A stretch of 64,000 nucleotides of DNA. It comes from Streptomyces lanatus (GTDB taxonomy: Bacteria; Actinomycetota; Actinomycetes; Streptomycetales; Streptomycetaceae). The notes under the pieces are model-generated. The model saw only the letters and a program-made list of their open reading frames with translations, did no database searches and was not told the origin of the DNA. The translations under genes and the position numbers were made by a program. The stretch covers positions 381,639 to 445,638 of the forward strand of contig NZ_BNBM01000004.1 of the NCBI RefSeq assembly GCF_014655715.1. Direction: 5' to 3'. Positions 16,685 to 25,921 of this stretch are shown one piece after another (positions within the stretch are counted from its first letter, which is position 1; every line of letters starts with the position of its first letter).

Positions 16685-17372
16685 TGCGGCCGTACACGTA
16701 CACGTCGTCGCCGTTCTTCAGCAGCGACCAGTACTTCTTGGCGTCGGTCTTCGTCATGTTGACGCAGCCGTGCGAGCCCGGCGGGTTCCACATGCTGACG
16801 CCGACGGAGTGGAAGGCCTGGCCGCCGTCGAAGAACTGGGAGTACGGCATCGGCACGTTGTAGATGGTCGACACGTGGTCGATGTTGCGCCAGTAGATCT
16901 TCTTCAGGCCGGTGCGGGTCTCGTAGCCGTTGCGGCCGGTGCGGACCGGGACCGGGCCGTACACCAGGCGGCTGCCGTCCTGGATCCAGCTGAGCTGGAG
17001 CGTGAGGTTCACACAGGCGATGCGGCCCTTGTTGACGGGGCACTTGCCGTCCCTGTTGGGGTTCCTGCCGACGGCCTTCTGCTTGGTCATCAGGTCCATC
17101 ACGCCCCAGGTGACGGGACCCGCGTAGCCGGCGTTCGGGGTGATGCCGTGCTTGGTCTGGAAGGCCTGGATGGCCCTGCAGTCGGCGCTGGACTGCCTGC
17201 CGTCGACCGGGCGGCCGAGGAACTTCTCCACCTTCTTCTGATACGGCCCGGCCTGGGTCGTACAGCTAGGCGCCGCCTGCGCCGGTGCGGCGGCGAGCGT
17301 GAGCGTGAGCGGTGCGACCAGTCCGCCGGTGATGCCGAGTGCGACGGCGCGCCGTCTGCGTATGTCCCCCAT
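16671..17372 (-). CDS. Secreted L,D-transpeptidase (YkuD) with peptidoglycan-binding domain
   Basis: This 233-residue protein has a signal peptide (RRRR then a hydrophobic core, cleavage near AQA-AP, residue 34) and a helical peptidoglycan-binding-like domain (about 44-98, with RAIQAFQTKHGITPNAGYAGP). The YkuD catalytic domain follows, with His201 and nucleophile Cys203 in SHGCVNM. It would form 3-3 cross-links or attach proteins at meso-diaminopimelate in the cell wall. The ATG follows GGGAAGGG. Confidence 0.9.
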   Translation of the reverse strand: MGDIRRRRAVALGITGGLVAPLTLTLAAAPAQAAPSCTTQAGPYQKKVEKFLGRPVDGRQSSADCRAIQAFQTKHGITPNAGYAGPVTWGVMDLMTKQKAVGRNPNRDGKCPVNKGRIACVNLTLQLSWIQDGSRLVYGPVPVRTGRNGYETRTGLKKIYWRNIDHVSTIYNVPMPYSQFFDGGQAFHSVGVSMWNPPGSHGCVNMTKTDAKKYWSLLKNGDDVYVYGRKPGT

Positions 17373-17520
17373 GGCCGGGCCCTTCCCTAGCGTGTTCTGT
17401 GGACTTTCTGCCAGGTAGACCCGTGTGCGGAGGGATCGGTTGTGCTGCGGATCGGGCTGTGACCGAACGGTGAAAATTCGCCGGGCGGGAGGGTGTGATC
17501 CGGCCGGTGCGCCGGACGTC

Positions 17521-18318
17521 TCAGGCGTCGTACTCCCGCTTGATCGCTGCCAGGAATCCGGTGTTCACCGCGGTCAGGCCGCCGTCGACGGTGAGGGTGG
17601 TGCCGGTGATCCAGGCGGCGTCGCGGGACGCCAGGAAGGCGACGGCCGCGGCGATGTCCTCGGGTTCGCCGACCCGGCCCAGGGGGTACAGCCCGCGGAT
17701 CGCGTCGAGCTCGGCGTCCCGCCCCTCCCACGCCGATGTGCGCACCGTGCCCGGCGTCACCAGGTTGACCCGGACACCGCGGGCCGCGGCATGTCCGGCG
17801 ATGGTACGGGTCAGGGAGGCCAGGCCGGCCTTGGCGGCGCTGTAGGCGTGGTTGCCGAAGTCCTGGAGGGCGTTGACGGAGCCGATGTTCACGATGGCGC
17901 CGCGGCCCGAGGCGGCCAGGTGCGGGAGGGCGGCGCGGCAGCAGCGGTAGGTGCCGGTGAGGGTGATGTCGAGGTCGAGGTCCCAGGCGTCGTCGGGGCC
18001 GTCCTCGAAGAGCGCGGTGTCGGGTGTGCAGGAGGCCGCGCTGTTGATCAGTACGTCGAGCGAGCCGAACGACTCGACGGCGTGGGCGACGGCCGCCTCG
18101 ACCGACGCGCGGTCGCCGACGTCGCACGCCAGCGCCGCCACCGTGAGCCCACGTCCGCTCAGGTCCGCCGCCGTCTTCTCGACCTCGGGTCCGTCCCGGT
18201 CGGTGAGCAGGACGCGCGCCCCTTCCTCGGCGAACCGGCGTGCGGTGGCGGCTCCGATGCCGCGGGCCGCGCCGGTGATCAGGACTGCGTGGGCTGCGAA
18301 TCGCGTGGTGTCCGTCAT
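17521..18318 (-). CDS. Short-chain dehydrogenase/reductase
   Basis: This 265-residue classical SDR has the cofactor loop TGAARGIG, the NSAAS element, the catalytic IGSVNALQDFGNHAYSAAK (Ser/Tyr/Lys) and a C-terminal TVDGGLTAVN. The acidic residue after the second strand (LTDRD) suggests preference for NAD. No pathway partner is adjacent, so the substrate is unknown. Confidence 0.88.
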   Translation of the reverse strand: MTDTTRFAAHAVLITGAARGIGAATARRFAEEGARVLLTDRDGPEVEKTAADLSGRGLTVAALACDVGDRASVEAAVAHAVESFGSLDVLINSAASCTPDTALFEDGPDDAWDLDLDITLTGTYRCCRAALPHLAASGRGAIVNIGSVNALQDFGNHAYSAAKAGLASLTRTIAGHAAARGVRVNLVTPGTVRTSAWEGRDAELDAIRGLYPLGRVGEPEDIAAAVAFLASRDAAWITGTTLTVDGGLTAVNTGFLAAIKREYDA

Positions 18319-18368
18319 GGGCCGAACCGTAGTCCCGTAAAGATCACCCGGGCAGATAGCGTACGTAC

Positions 18369-18917
18369 ATGTCCGTGTTCATTCAGCAACTCCCCGCGCT
18401 CATCGGCGTCGTGATCGGCGCGCTCGGTTCGTACGTGGTGGTCGTACGGGGCGACCGGATGAGGTTCGTGCGGGAGCAGGCGGCGCGTTGGGAGGACAGG
18501 AAGCTCGCGGTGTACGCCGACTACGCGCAGTCGGTGAAACGGACGGTCACCGTGACCTACCGGGTCGCCGCCGCGCTCGGCAACGACCCGCACCCGGATC
18601 GGCTGTCGCTGGAGGAGGCCAAACCGCTGCTGGCCGACGCGACCGCCCGCCGGGATCCGTCGGGCGAGGCGCTGATCATGCTGGGCAGCCCCGCGGTGGT
18701 GGACAAGGCACGCGCCTGGGTCGTGACGGCGCTCGAAATGGAGCGCTTCGTGCGCGCGGGCAGGGAGGACCCCGAGGCCTGGCAGGCACTGCTGGAGCGC
18801 CAGCGCGCCGGACGTGAGGGCTACTACGCGGCCGTGCGGGAGGACCTGGGCCTCCCGCCGGGCCACTCGGCGCGGTGGCCGGCCCTGGAGACCGGCCCCC
18901 TGCCTTCTCAGCGGTAG
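18369..18917 (+). CDS. Hypothetical protein with N-terminal membrane anchor
   Basis: This 182-residue protein has an N-terminal hydrophobic helix (about 8-26, LPALIGVVIGALGSYVVVV) followed by a charged, mainly helical cytoplasmic part. No catalytic motif is recognised. No ribosome-binding site precedes the ATG; a TAGCGT box ending 6 nt before it would allow leaderless transcription. The 3' end overlaps the convergent SDR gene by 10 bp. Confidence 0.7.
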   Translation: MSVFIQQLPALIGVVIGALGSYVVVVRGDRMRFVREQAARWEDRKLAVYADYAQSVKRTVTVTYRVAAALGNDPHPDRLSLEEAKPLLADATARRDPSGEALIMLGSPAVVDKARAWVVTALEMERFVRAGREDPEAWQALLERQRAGREGYYAAVREDLGLPPGHSARWPALETGPLPSQR

Positions 18918-19822
18918 CCGGTGGTGTCCGCCGGCTTCCCCGCGTCCTGCACCTCCACCAGGTAGCGCCAGGCGTCGGGGCGGCTGCCGTCGAGGTCGGT
19001 GAAGCCGTAGACCGGGGCGAGTTGTCCGCTGGACAGGGACTCGCCGTTCCAGCGGGCCACGTCGGGGTCGGCGGCGAGGGCGGCGACGGCGCGGCCGACG
19101 TAGCGCGGGGTCTCGGAGATCGCGAAGTGCGGGACGCGTTCGAGGGCGTCGCGCCAGTTGTCCTCGCGCACCTCGAACCCGTCCAGCATCATCTCCGAGC
19201 GCAGCCAGCCCGGGGTCAGTGCGACGGCGGTGGCGCCGCGCGGGCCGAGTTCATGGCCGAGGGAAAAGGCCATGCGCAGGACGGACGACTTGGCGAGGTC
19301 GTAGAAGAAGTTGACCCGGTAGTTGTCGCGGTTGTACTCGGCGGTGCCGTCGGTCATCTCGACGACCAGGCCGCCGGGGTGCCGCAGGAGCAGCGGAAGG
19401 GCGTGGTGGCTGGTGATCGCGTGGGTCTCGACGGCGAGCCGGAGCAGCCTGAGCCCGTTGTCGAGGTCGTGGTCCCAGACCGTGGCGTCCCAGTCGAAGA
19501 GCTTCTCGCCGCCCCAGATGTCGTTGACGAGGACGTCAAGGCGGCCCTGTTCGTCGGCGATGCGGTCCACGAGGGTGCGGACCTGCGCCGGGTCGAGGTG
19601 ATCGGTGGGTACGGCGATGCCGTGGCCGCCCGCCTCGGTGACGAGGTCGGCGGTGTCCTCCAGGGTCTCGGGGCGGTCGTACTCGGAGCGCCGGGCGCGG
19701 GTGCTGCGTCCCGTCACATAGACGGTGGCGCCGGCCGCCCCGAGCTCCACGGCGATGCCGCGTCCGGCTCCCCGTGTGGCCCCCGCGACCAGTGCGACCT
19801 TGTCCTTCAACGGCTGTGACAT
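18908..19822 (-). CDS. SDR family oxidoreductase
   Basis: This 304-residue SDR has the N-terminal VAGATRGAGRGIA cofactor loop, an Arg-rich GRSTRARRS segment that suggests NADP preference, the NDIWGG element in place of the usual NNAG, and the catalytic YDLAK. It is longer than classical SDRs, with a C-terminal extension after GFTDLDG. Its substrate is not evident. Confidence 0.85.
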   Translation of the reverse strand: MSQPLKDKVALVAGATRGAGRGIAVELGAAGATVYVTGRSTRARRSEYDRPETLEDTADLVTEAGGHGIAVPTDHLDPAQVRTLVDRIADEQGRLDVLVNDIWGGEKLFDWDATVWDHDLDNGLRLLRLAVETHAITSHHALPLLLRHPGGLVVEMTDGTAEYNRDNYRVNFFYDLAKSSVLRMAFSLGHELGPRGATAVALTPGWLRSEMMLDGFEVREDNWRDALERVPHFAISETPRYVGRAVAALAADPDVARWNGESLSSGQLAPVYGFTDLDGSRPDAWRYLVEVQDAGKPADTTGYR

Positions 19823-19917
19823 GTCCGGCCTCCCGACCCTCTGCGAGCGATGTCGTCTTCGAGGGTGCCGGGTAAGCCGGACATCTTGTGTCGTCTTTTA
19901 CCGGTCGTCTTCCGGGG

Positions 19918-20292
19918 TCACCCGGCCGGACGCAGTCGCGCGTCGAGGTCGTCGTAGGTCGGCAGGAACCAGATGTGGCCGCCGTTGTTGGTCTCGTGGA
20001 CGAAGTCGCGCAGGGCCGTGCTCTCGGCGATGTGCTGGGAGATGTCGCCGACCAGGACGAGGCGCAGCCGGTAGTTCGCGAACTTCCGCATGACCGCGCC
20101 CGCGACGCCCGACCGCAGCCGGAAGAACTCGTCCGCGACCCGCTCGACGGGCACCGCGACCAGCTCGGCCTCCTGCCCGAAGGCGTCGCCGAGCAGATCG
20201 AGCGCCGCGCTCTCGCCGTCCAGGAGCGGGCCGTCGGGAGCGCAGCGCAGGACGCGTACGTCATGCAGGGTCACGAGTGTGTTGGTGGTCAT
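19918..20292 (-). CDS. DUF4180 domain protein
   Basis: This 124-residue protein matches the DUF4180 pattern (LLGDAFGQEAELVAVPVERV, then FFRLRSGVAGAVMRKFANY and FVHETNNGGHIWFLP). The function of the family is unknown. The ATG at 20292 gives a protein starting directly at the domain; upstream open sequence is antisense to nothing conserved. It may share a transcript with the downstream SDR gene, 95 bp away. Confidence 0.75.
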   Translation of the reverse strand: MTTNTLVTLHDVRVLRCAPDGPLLDGESAALDLLGDAFGQEAELVAVPVERVADEFFRLRSGVAGAVMRKFANYRLRLVLVGDISQHIAESTALRDFVHETNNGGHIWFLPTYDDLDARLRPAG

Positions 20293-20359
20293 GGGGCGTG
20301 ATCGTACGGTCGGGTCCCGCCCCTCACCATGGGTTTTCCGGTCTGTCCGATTCCCGGGC

Positions 20360-20998
20360 TCAGTGGCCCCGGTCGAGCCACTCCTGGAGGTGCGGGGCCT
20401 CCGCGCCGATGGTGGTCGGGTCGCCGTGGCCGGTGAGGACCTTGGTCTCGGGCGGGAGGGTGAGCAGCCGGTCGCGGATCGAGTCGATGATCGTCGGGAA
20501 GTGGGAGTACGAGCGGCCGGTGGCGCCGGGGCCGCCCTGGAACAGGGTGTCGCCGGTGAAGACGACACCGAGGCCGGGATCGTGCAGACAGACCGCGCCG
20601 GGCGCGTGCCCCGGCGTGTGCAGCACCGTGAGGTCGGCGCCCGCGGCCTCGATGACCTGGCCGTCCAGGAGATGGGCGTCGGGGTCGCGGTCCGGGTGGG
20701 TCATCTTCCACAGCGGCAGGTCGTCGGGGTGCAGCCAGATCGTGGCGCCGGTGCGGTCGGCCAGGGCGGGGGCGGCGTCGATGTGGTCGTTGTGGGCGTG
20801 GGTGCACACGATCGCCGTCAGGCGGCGGTCGCCGACGGCCTCGGCGATGGCGTCGGCGTCGTGGGCGGCGTCGATGACGATCACCTCGTGGTCGTCGCCG
20901 ACCAGCCACACGTTGTTGTCGACGTCCCAGGTGCCGCCGTCGAGGGTGAACTGGCCGGAGGTGACGAGGCGTTCGACGCGGGCGGCGCGGGCGGCCAT
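20360..20998 (-). CDS. Metallo-beta-lactamase fold hydrolase coupled to MscR
   Basis: This 212-residue metallo-hydrolase has the metal motif THAHNDHID (His67, His69, Asp71, His72), HTPGHAPG, the FTGDTLFQGGPG loop and a C-terminal TGHGDPT. It belongs to the glyoxalase II-like group. Its ATG overlaps the stop of the mycothiol-dependent formaldehyde dehydrogenase (ATGA). The same pairing occurs in mycobacteria (Rv2259-Rv2260). It probably hydrolyses the S-formyl- or other S-acyl-mycothiol product; this role is inferred from context. Confidence 0.85.
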   Translation of the reverse strand: MAARAARVERLVTSGQFTLDGGTWDVDNNVWLVGDDHEVIVIDAAHDADAIAEAVGDRRLTAIVCTHAHNDHIDAAPALADRTGATIWLHPDDLPLWKMTHPDRDPDAHLLDGQVIEAAGADLTVLHTPGHAPGAVCLHDPGLGVVFTGDTLFQGGPGATGRSYSHFPTIIDSIRDRLLTLPPETKVLTGHGDPTTIGAEAPHLQEWLDRGH

Positions 20999-22083
20999 CA
21001 GAGCATCACCACCGAGCGCAGGACGTCGCCGTGGTGCATCCGCTCGAAGGCCTTCTCCACGTCGGTGAGTTCGATGGTCTCGGTGACGAACGCGCCGAGG
21101 TCCAGCCGCCCCTGCTGATGCAGGTCGATCAGCATCGGGAAGTCGCGAGAGGGCAGACAGTCGCCGTACCAGGAGGACTTGAGCGCGCCGCCGCGGCCGA
21201 AGACGTCCAGGAGCGGCAGTTCGAGCTTCATCTCTGGGGTGGGTACGCCGACGAGTACGACGGTTCCGGCGAGGTCGCGGGCGTAGAAGGCCTGCTTGTA
21301 CGTCTCCGGGCGGCCGACGGCCTCGATGACGACGTCGGCGCCATGGCCGCCGGTCAGCTCGCGGATCGCCTCGACCGGATCGGTCTCCTTGGAGTTGACC
21401 GTGTGCGTGGCGCCCATCGAGCGGGCCTTCTCCAGCTTCCGGTCGTCGATGTCGACGGCGATGATCTTCGCGGCCCCGGCCAGGTTCGCGCCCGCGATGG
21501 CCGCGTCGCCGACGCCGCCGCAGCCGATGACGGCGACCGAGTCGCCGCGGCCGACATTGCCGGTGTTGATGGCGGCGCCGATACCGGCCATCACGCCACA
21601 GCCGAGCAGCCCGGCAACCGCCGCGGACACCGACGGGTCGACCTTGGTGCACTGCCCGGCCGCGACGAGGGTCTTCTCGGCGAAGGCTCCGATACCGAGG
21701 GCGGGGGAGAGCTCGGTGCCGTCGGTGAGGGTCATCTTCTGCTTGGCGTTGTGGGTGTTGAAGCAGTACCACGGGCGTCCGCGCAGACAGGCCCGACAAC
21801 TCCCGCACACCGCACGCCAGTTGAGGATCACGAAGTCACCGGGTTCGACATCGGTGACCCCCTCCCCCACCGACTCCACCACGCCCGCGGCCTCATGGCC
21901 CAGGAGGAAGGGGAAGTCGTCGCTGATGCCGCCCTGCTTGTAGTGCAGGTCGGTGTGGCAGACCCCGCAGGCCTGCACCTGTACGACGGCCTCGCCCGGC
22001 CCCGGATCCGGCACGACGATCGTCTCCACGCGCACGGCCTCGTCCTTGCCCGGTGCGATCACGCCCCGCACTTCCTGCGCCAT
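20998..22083 (-). CDS. mscR: S-(hydroxymethyl)mycothiol dehydrogenase
   Basis: This 361-residue class III-like zinc alcohol dehydrogenase is of the mycothiol-dependent type. It has catalytic zinc Cys42 and His63-Glu64, a structural zinc set Cys93/96/99/107 and the NAD loop GCGGVGDAA. It oxidises the formaldehyde-mycothiol adduct and acts in formaldehyde detoxification and S-nitrosomycothiol reduction. The overlapping downstream hydrolase supports the assignment. A CTGATCAG palindrome lies just upstream (22138-22145). Confidence 0.88.
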   Translation of the reverse strand: MAQEVRGVIAPGKDEAVRVETIVVPDPGPGEAVVQVQACGVCHTDLHYKQGGISDDFPFLLGHEAAGVVESVGEGVTDVEPGDFVILNWRAVCGSCRACLRGRPWYCFNTHNAKQKMTLTDGTELSPALGIGAFAEKTLVAAGQCTKVDPSVSAAVAGLLGCGVMAGIGAAINTGNVGRGDSVAVIGCGGVGDAAIAGANLAGAAKIIAVDIDDRKLEKARSMGATHTVNSKETDPVEAIRELTGGHGADVVIEAVGRPETYKQAFYARDLAGTVVLVGVPTPEMKLELPLLDVFGRGGALKSSWYGDCLPSRDFPMLIDLHQQGRLDLGAFVTETIELTDVEKAFERMHHGDVLRSVVML

Positions 22084-22197
22084 GGTGCTCAGCCCTTCCT
22101 TCCGTGGATCTCGGTCCGCTTCCGACCCTAGACGTAACTGATCAGTAGAGGCACGGCGTGGGGGTCTTCACATCCGCATCCGGCCACGCACCCTGAA

Positions 22198-22211
22198 TAC
22201 CCCCGGGGGTA
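22198..22211. promoter_or_regulatory. CsoR/CstR-type operator copy 1 (TACCCCCGGGGGTA)
   Basis: This perfect 14-bp palindrome is the G-tract operator type bound by CsoR/CstR repressors. It is 34 bp (center to center) upstream of an identical second copy, in front of the metallo-beta-lactamase-rhodanese gene. Confidence 0.75.
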
Positions 22212-22231
22212 CCCTGCTAAGGTGGGCCATA

Positions 22232-22245
22232 TACCCCCGGGGGTA
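22232..22245. promoter_or_regulatory. CsoR/CstR-type operator copy 2 (TACCCCCGGGGGTA)
   Basis: This is a second perfect copy of the palindrome, 87 bp before the GTG of the persulfide dioxygenase-like gene. Together with copy 1 it probably mediates repression by the CstR-like protein encoded at 24970-25257. Confidence 0.75.
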
Positions 22246-22267
22246 ATTTCCTCCGGGACGGCACGAG

Positions 22268-22302
22268 CTTCGGGCTTCGGGCTTCGGGCTTCGGGCTTCG
22301 GG
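22268..22302 (+). repeat. Five tandem copies of CTTCGGG in a 5' leader
   Basis: CTTCGGG is repeated five times without error, followed by a partial CTTC, between the operators and the ribosome-binding site of the next gene. It lies in the presumed 5' UTR. Confidence 0.9.
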
Positions 22303-22331
22303 CTTCACCAGAACAGGAGAGGAGTGCTGCC

Positions 22332-24029
22332 GTGTACTTCGTCGACACCATCGACGTGTCAGGGCTGGGCAACCGCGGCTATCTGGCGGGCGGGGCGCAC
22401 AGCGCCGTGGTGGTCGATCCGCCGCGCGACATCGACCGGGTGATCACGGCCGCCGCACGGCGGGGTGTGCGCATCACACATGTGGTGGAGACACACATCC
22501 ACAACGACTATGTGACCGGCGGCCTCGAACTGGCACGGCTCACCGGCGCCGCCTATCTCGTCCCGGCCGCGGCACGGGTCGCCTACGAGCGGGTGCCGGT
22601 CGCCGACGGGGACCGTACGCGCATCGAGGACAACCTGGTTCTGCGCGCCCTGGCCACTCCCGGACACACCCCACATCACACGTCGTATGTGCTGGAGGAG
22701 GCCGGACACGCCGTGGCCGTGTTCACCGGCGGCTCCCTGCTGATCGGCACGGTCGGGCGGCCTGACCTGGTGGAACCGGGGCTGACCGGGCGGCTGGCGC
22801 GGGCGCAGTACGAGTCGGCGCGGCGGCTGGCGGCGGAGCTGCCGGACGAGACGGCGGTGCTGCCCACGCACGGCTTCGGCAGTTTCTGTTCGGCGACGCG
22901 GGCGGACGGTGGCGCGGAGACCACGATCGGCCGTGAGCGGCAGGTCAACGCGGCGCTCGTCAAGGATGTCGAGACGTTCGTCGCCGAGCTGCTCGCCGGT
23001 CTCGACGACGTACCCGCGTACTACGCCCACATGGGGCCGGCCAACACACAGGGCCCGGCTTCGGTGGATCTGACGCCGCCCCGTCCGGCCGACGCCGAGG
23101 AGATCGCGGCGCGACTGGCCGCCGGGGAGTGGGTGGTGGATCTGCGGCATCGGGTCGCGTTCGCCGAGGGACACGTCTCCGGCGCGGTGAACTTCGAGGC
23201 CGAGGGCCAGCTGGCCACCTACCTCGCCTGGCTGCTGCCCTGGGGCAAGCCGGTGACCCTGCTCGCCGAGACGCCCGCGCAGCTCGCCGACGCCCAGCGC
23301 GAACTGGTCCGCGTCGGCATCGACCGGCCGGCCGCGGTGGCCACGGGCTCCGTGGCGGACTGGGTACGGCCGGGCGAGCGCCCGCGTTCGTTCCCGCGCG
23401 GCACGTTCGCCGACCTGGCGGCGCGGAAGGATGTCGTGACGCTCGACGTACGGCGCGACTCGGAGCGCCAGGCCGACCACATCAAGGGGTCGGTCCACAT
23501 CCCGCTCCACCAGCTGCGCGACCGTCTCTCCGAGATTCCGGACGGCACCGTCTGGGTGCACTGTGCCGGCGGCATGCGGGCCGCGATCGCCGCCTCGCTG
23601 CTCGACGCGGCGGGACGCGATGTCGTCGCCGTCGACGACTCCTTCGACGCGGCCCGCACGGCCGGGCTCCCGATGGCCCGTGTCACACCGGCCGAGGCGC
23701 AGGAGCGGGCCGGGTCGGGCGCGGTCCTCGTGGACGTCCGTGAGGCGCTGGAGTGGGCCGAGGGCCACGCCCCCGGCGCCGTCCTTGCTCCCCTCTCCGC
23801 CCTGACCGCCGGCGCGTCCCTCCCCGACTCCGCACAGGCCCGCCCGGTCGTCGCCATCTGCCGCTCAGGCAAGCGCTCCCGCGAGGCCGCGGCCCTGCTC
23901 TCGGCACGCGGTGTCGAGGTCGTGGACGTGATCGGCGGGATGGGTGCCTGGACGGAGGCCGGGCTTCCCGTGGTGGCCGAGCCGGAGTCCCGCGTGGCGG
24001 CGGAGTCCGGGGCGCCCGGTGCCGAGTGA
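22332..24029 (+). CDS. Metallo-beta-lactamase / triple-rhodanese fusion (CstB/persulfide dioxygenase-like)
   Basis: This 565-residue fusion has a metallo-beta-lactamase domain (1-245) with THIHNDYVTGG (His55, His57, Asp59), GHTPHH and the THG element at 179-181. Three rhodanese-like domains follow. The first (about 255-345) has no active-site cysteine; the second carries Cys411 in HCAGGMRAA and the third Cys510 in CRSGKRS. CstB-type proteins oxidise persulfides to thiosulfate or sulfite; here an additional active rhodanese is attached. The GTG start follows AGGAGAGGAG. Two CstR-type operators upstream and the exporter and repressor genes downstream support a sulfide/persulfide role. Confidence 0.85.
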   Translation: MYFVDTIDVSGLGNRGYLAGGAHSAVVVDPPRDIDRVITAAARRGVRITHVVETHIHNDYVTGGLELARLTGAAYLVPAAARVAYERVPVADGDRTRIEDNLVLRALATPGHTPHHTSYVLEEAGHAVAVFTGGSLLIGTVGRPDLVEPGLTGRLARAQYESARRLAAELPDETAVLPTHGFGSFCSATRADGGAETTIGRERQVNAALVKDVETFVAELLAGLDDVPAYYAHMGPANTQGPASVDLTPPRPADAEEIAARLAAGEWVVDLRHRVAFAEGHVSGAVNFEAEGQLATYLAWLLPWGKPVTLLAETPAQLADAQRELVRVGIDRPAAVATGSVADWVRPGERPRSFPRGTFADLAARKDVVTLDVRRDSERQADHIKGSVHIPLHQLRDRLSEIPDGTVWVHCAGGMRAAIAASLLDAAGRDVVAVDDSFDAARTAGLPMARVTPAEAQERAGSGAVLVDVREALEWAEGHAPGAVLAPLSALTAGASLPDSAQARPVVAICRSGKRSREAAALLSARGVEVVDVIGGMGAWTEAGLPVVAEPESRVAAESGAPGAE

Positions 24030-24074
24030 CACCGTCCACCTCGCCGCAGGTGACTCCGACCACCACCACGCCGG

Positions 24075-24088
24075 GCCCCTGAAGGGGC
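24075..24088. repeat. Short palindrome GCCCCTGAAGGGGC in intergenic region
   Basis: A 5-bp stem with a TGAA loop, flanked by GGCGCGGCCCC-like sequence, lies between the fusion gene and the TauE gene. A closely related element is at 31336-31350. It may act as a weak attenuator in this operon. Confidence 0.5.
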
Positions 24089-24179
24089 GCGGCCCCTACC
24101 ACCACCCCGCAGACTCACCCTCGCTCATCACCGCATCTGCCGCGCGAGGCGTCCCGGGCCGGGAACCCGGAGCCCTCTC

Positions 24180-24929
24180 ATGACCGCCCTTCTCCTCGGC
24201 CTCATGGCCGGTGGTGTCACCGGGCTCGCGCTGGGGGCGTTGGGTGGGGGTGGGAGTGTGCTGGCCGTGCCGGCGTTGATCTATCTGCTCGGTTTCACTC
24301 CGGCCGCCGCGGCGACGGCGAGCCTGGTCGTGGTCGCTTTGACCTCCGCCACCGCGCTCGCCGCGCACGCCCGTGCGGGCACGGTGCGCTGGCGGGGCGG
24401 GGCCGTGTTCGCGGCGGCGGGGCTCGTGCCCGCGGCGGTCGGTGGCGTGGTGTCCGGGTGGCTGTCGGACAGGCTGCTCACCGGCGCGTTCGCGGTGATC
24501 GCCGCTGTCGCCGCACTGCGGATGCTGCGGCCGTCGGCGTCCGTACGGCACGAGGAGGTGCCGGTGCGGCCCTGGCAGGTCGCCCGGGCCGGGGCGGGAC
24601 TCGGCGCGGTTACCGGAGTGCTCGGAGTGGGCGGCGGCTTCCTCGCCGTACCGGCACTGGTGAGCGTGGTGGGTCTGCGGATGCGGGCCGCCGTGGGGAC
24701 CAGTCTGCTGGTCATCACGGTCAACTCACTGGCCGCGCTGGCCGCGAGAGCCGGCTCCGATGCGCGGATCGACTGGCTCGCCGTGGCCCCGTTCGCGGCG
24801 GCCGCCGTGCTCGGCGCCTGGGACGGCAAGCGGCTCGCCACGAAGGTCTCCGGCGACAGACTGCGGCAGATCTTCGCCTGGGCCCTGCTCGCGGTGGCCC
24901 TGTTCATGCTGGCGGACGCCATGACATGA
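24180..24929 (+). CDS. TauE/SafE family sulfite/anion exporter
   Basis: This 249-residue membrane protein has about seven to eight helices and the duplicated glycine-rich motifs of the TauE/SafE family (ALGALGGGGSVLAVPAL in the first half, GVLGVGGGFLAVPALV in the second). In the Cst pathway such a protein exports sulfite or thiosulfate made by the oxidase. It lies 150 bp after the persulfide dioxygenase-like gene and has GGAG before its ATG. Confidence 0.85.
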   Translation: MTALLLGLMAGGVTGLALGALGGGGSVLAVPALIYLLGFTPAAAATASLVVVALTSATALAAHARAGTVRWRGGAVFAAAGLVPAAVGGVVSGWLSDRLLTGAFAVIAAVAALRMLRPSASVRHEEVPVRPWQVARAGAGLGAVTGVLGVGGGFLAVPALVSVVGLRMRAAVGTSLLVITVNSLAALAARAGSDARIDWLAVAPFAAAAVLGAWDGKRLATKVSGDRLRQIFAWALLAVALFMLADAMT

Positions 24930-24969
24930 CGCCCGCACGCGGGACGCACGCCACGCGCCCGTCCCGCAC

Positions 24970-25269
<300 letters not shown>

Positions 25270-25274
25270 CTACA

Positions 25275-25288
25275 TACCCTTGGGGGTA
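25275..25288. promoter_or_regulatory. CsoR/CstR-type operator copy 3 (TACCCTTGGGGGTA)
   Basis: A slightly degenerate copy of the operator lies in the short gap between the divergent CstR-like and rhodanese genes, so one bound repressor could control both. Confidence 0.75.
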
Positions 25289-25321
25289 TTTTACCCCTCC
25301 CCGGAAAGGATCTCATTCCCC

Positions 25322-25921
25322 ATGTCTTCTCCCCTGGCCCCGCGCGCCCTCGACATCGACGGCGCCCGCACCCGACTGCCCGCCCTGACCGTCATCGACG
25401 TCCGCACCCCCGGTGAGTACGCCGCCGGTCATCTTCCCGGCGCCCTCAACATCCCCCTGGACCGGCTCGGCCGCGCCCTGCCCACGCTCGCCGAGCGACC
25501 GGGCGGCGAGCTGCTGATCGTCTGCGCCTCCGGGGCCCGTTCCGAGAACGCCTGCAAGCTGCTCACCGAGCACGGCATACCGGCCATGACCCTGACCGGC
25601 GGCACCCAGGGCTGGGCGGAACGCGGCCACGAACTGCACCGCCCGGCGTCCGCCCCGCGCAGCACCTGGTCCATGGAGCGCCAGGTGCGGTTCACGGCGG
25701 GCTCGATCGTTCTGGTCGGCCTGGGGCTCGGACTCCTGCATCCGGCCTGGCAGTTGCTCTCCGCCGGTATCGCGGGCGGCCTCGTCTTCTCGGCGCTCAC
25801 CAACACCTGCGGAATGGCGGCGATACTGTCGAAGCTGCCGCACAACCGCCCACGCCCCGCCGACCTCGACGCGACACTGGCGGCCCTGGCCGAACGGGCG
25901 CAGGGGGCGCAGGGGGCATAG
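25322..25921 (+). CDS. Rhodanese with C-terminal DUF2892 membrane domain
   Basis: This 199-residue protein has an N-terminal rhodanese domain (about 10-105) with active cysteine in CASGARS and the structural VRTPGEYAAGHLPGALN. A membrane domain with two helices follows (about 120-165, DUF2892 type, containing the NTCGM motif). It would transfer sulfane sulfur at the membrane, as CstA-like proteins do. The ATG follows GGAAAGGATC. It is divergent from the CstR gene and shares its operator. Confidence 0.85.
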   Translation: MSSPLAPRALDIDGARTRLPALTVIDVRTPGEYAAGHLPGALNIPLDRLGRALPTLAERPGGELLIVCASGARSENACKLLTEHGIPAMTLTGGTQGWAERGHELHRPASAPRSTWSMERQVRFTAGSIVLVGLGLGLLHPAWQLLSAGIAGGLVFSALTNTCGMAAILSKLPHNRPRPADLDATLAALAERAQGAQGA

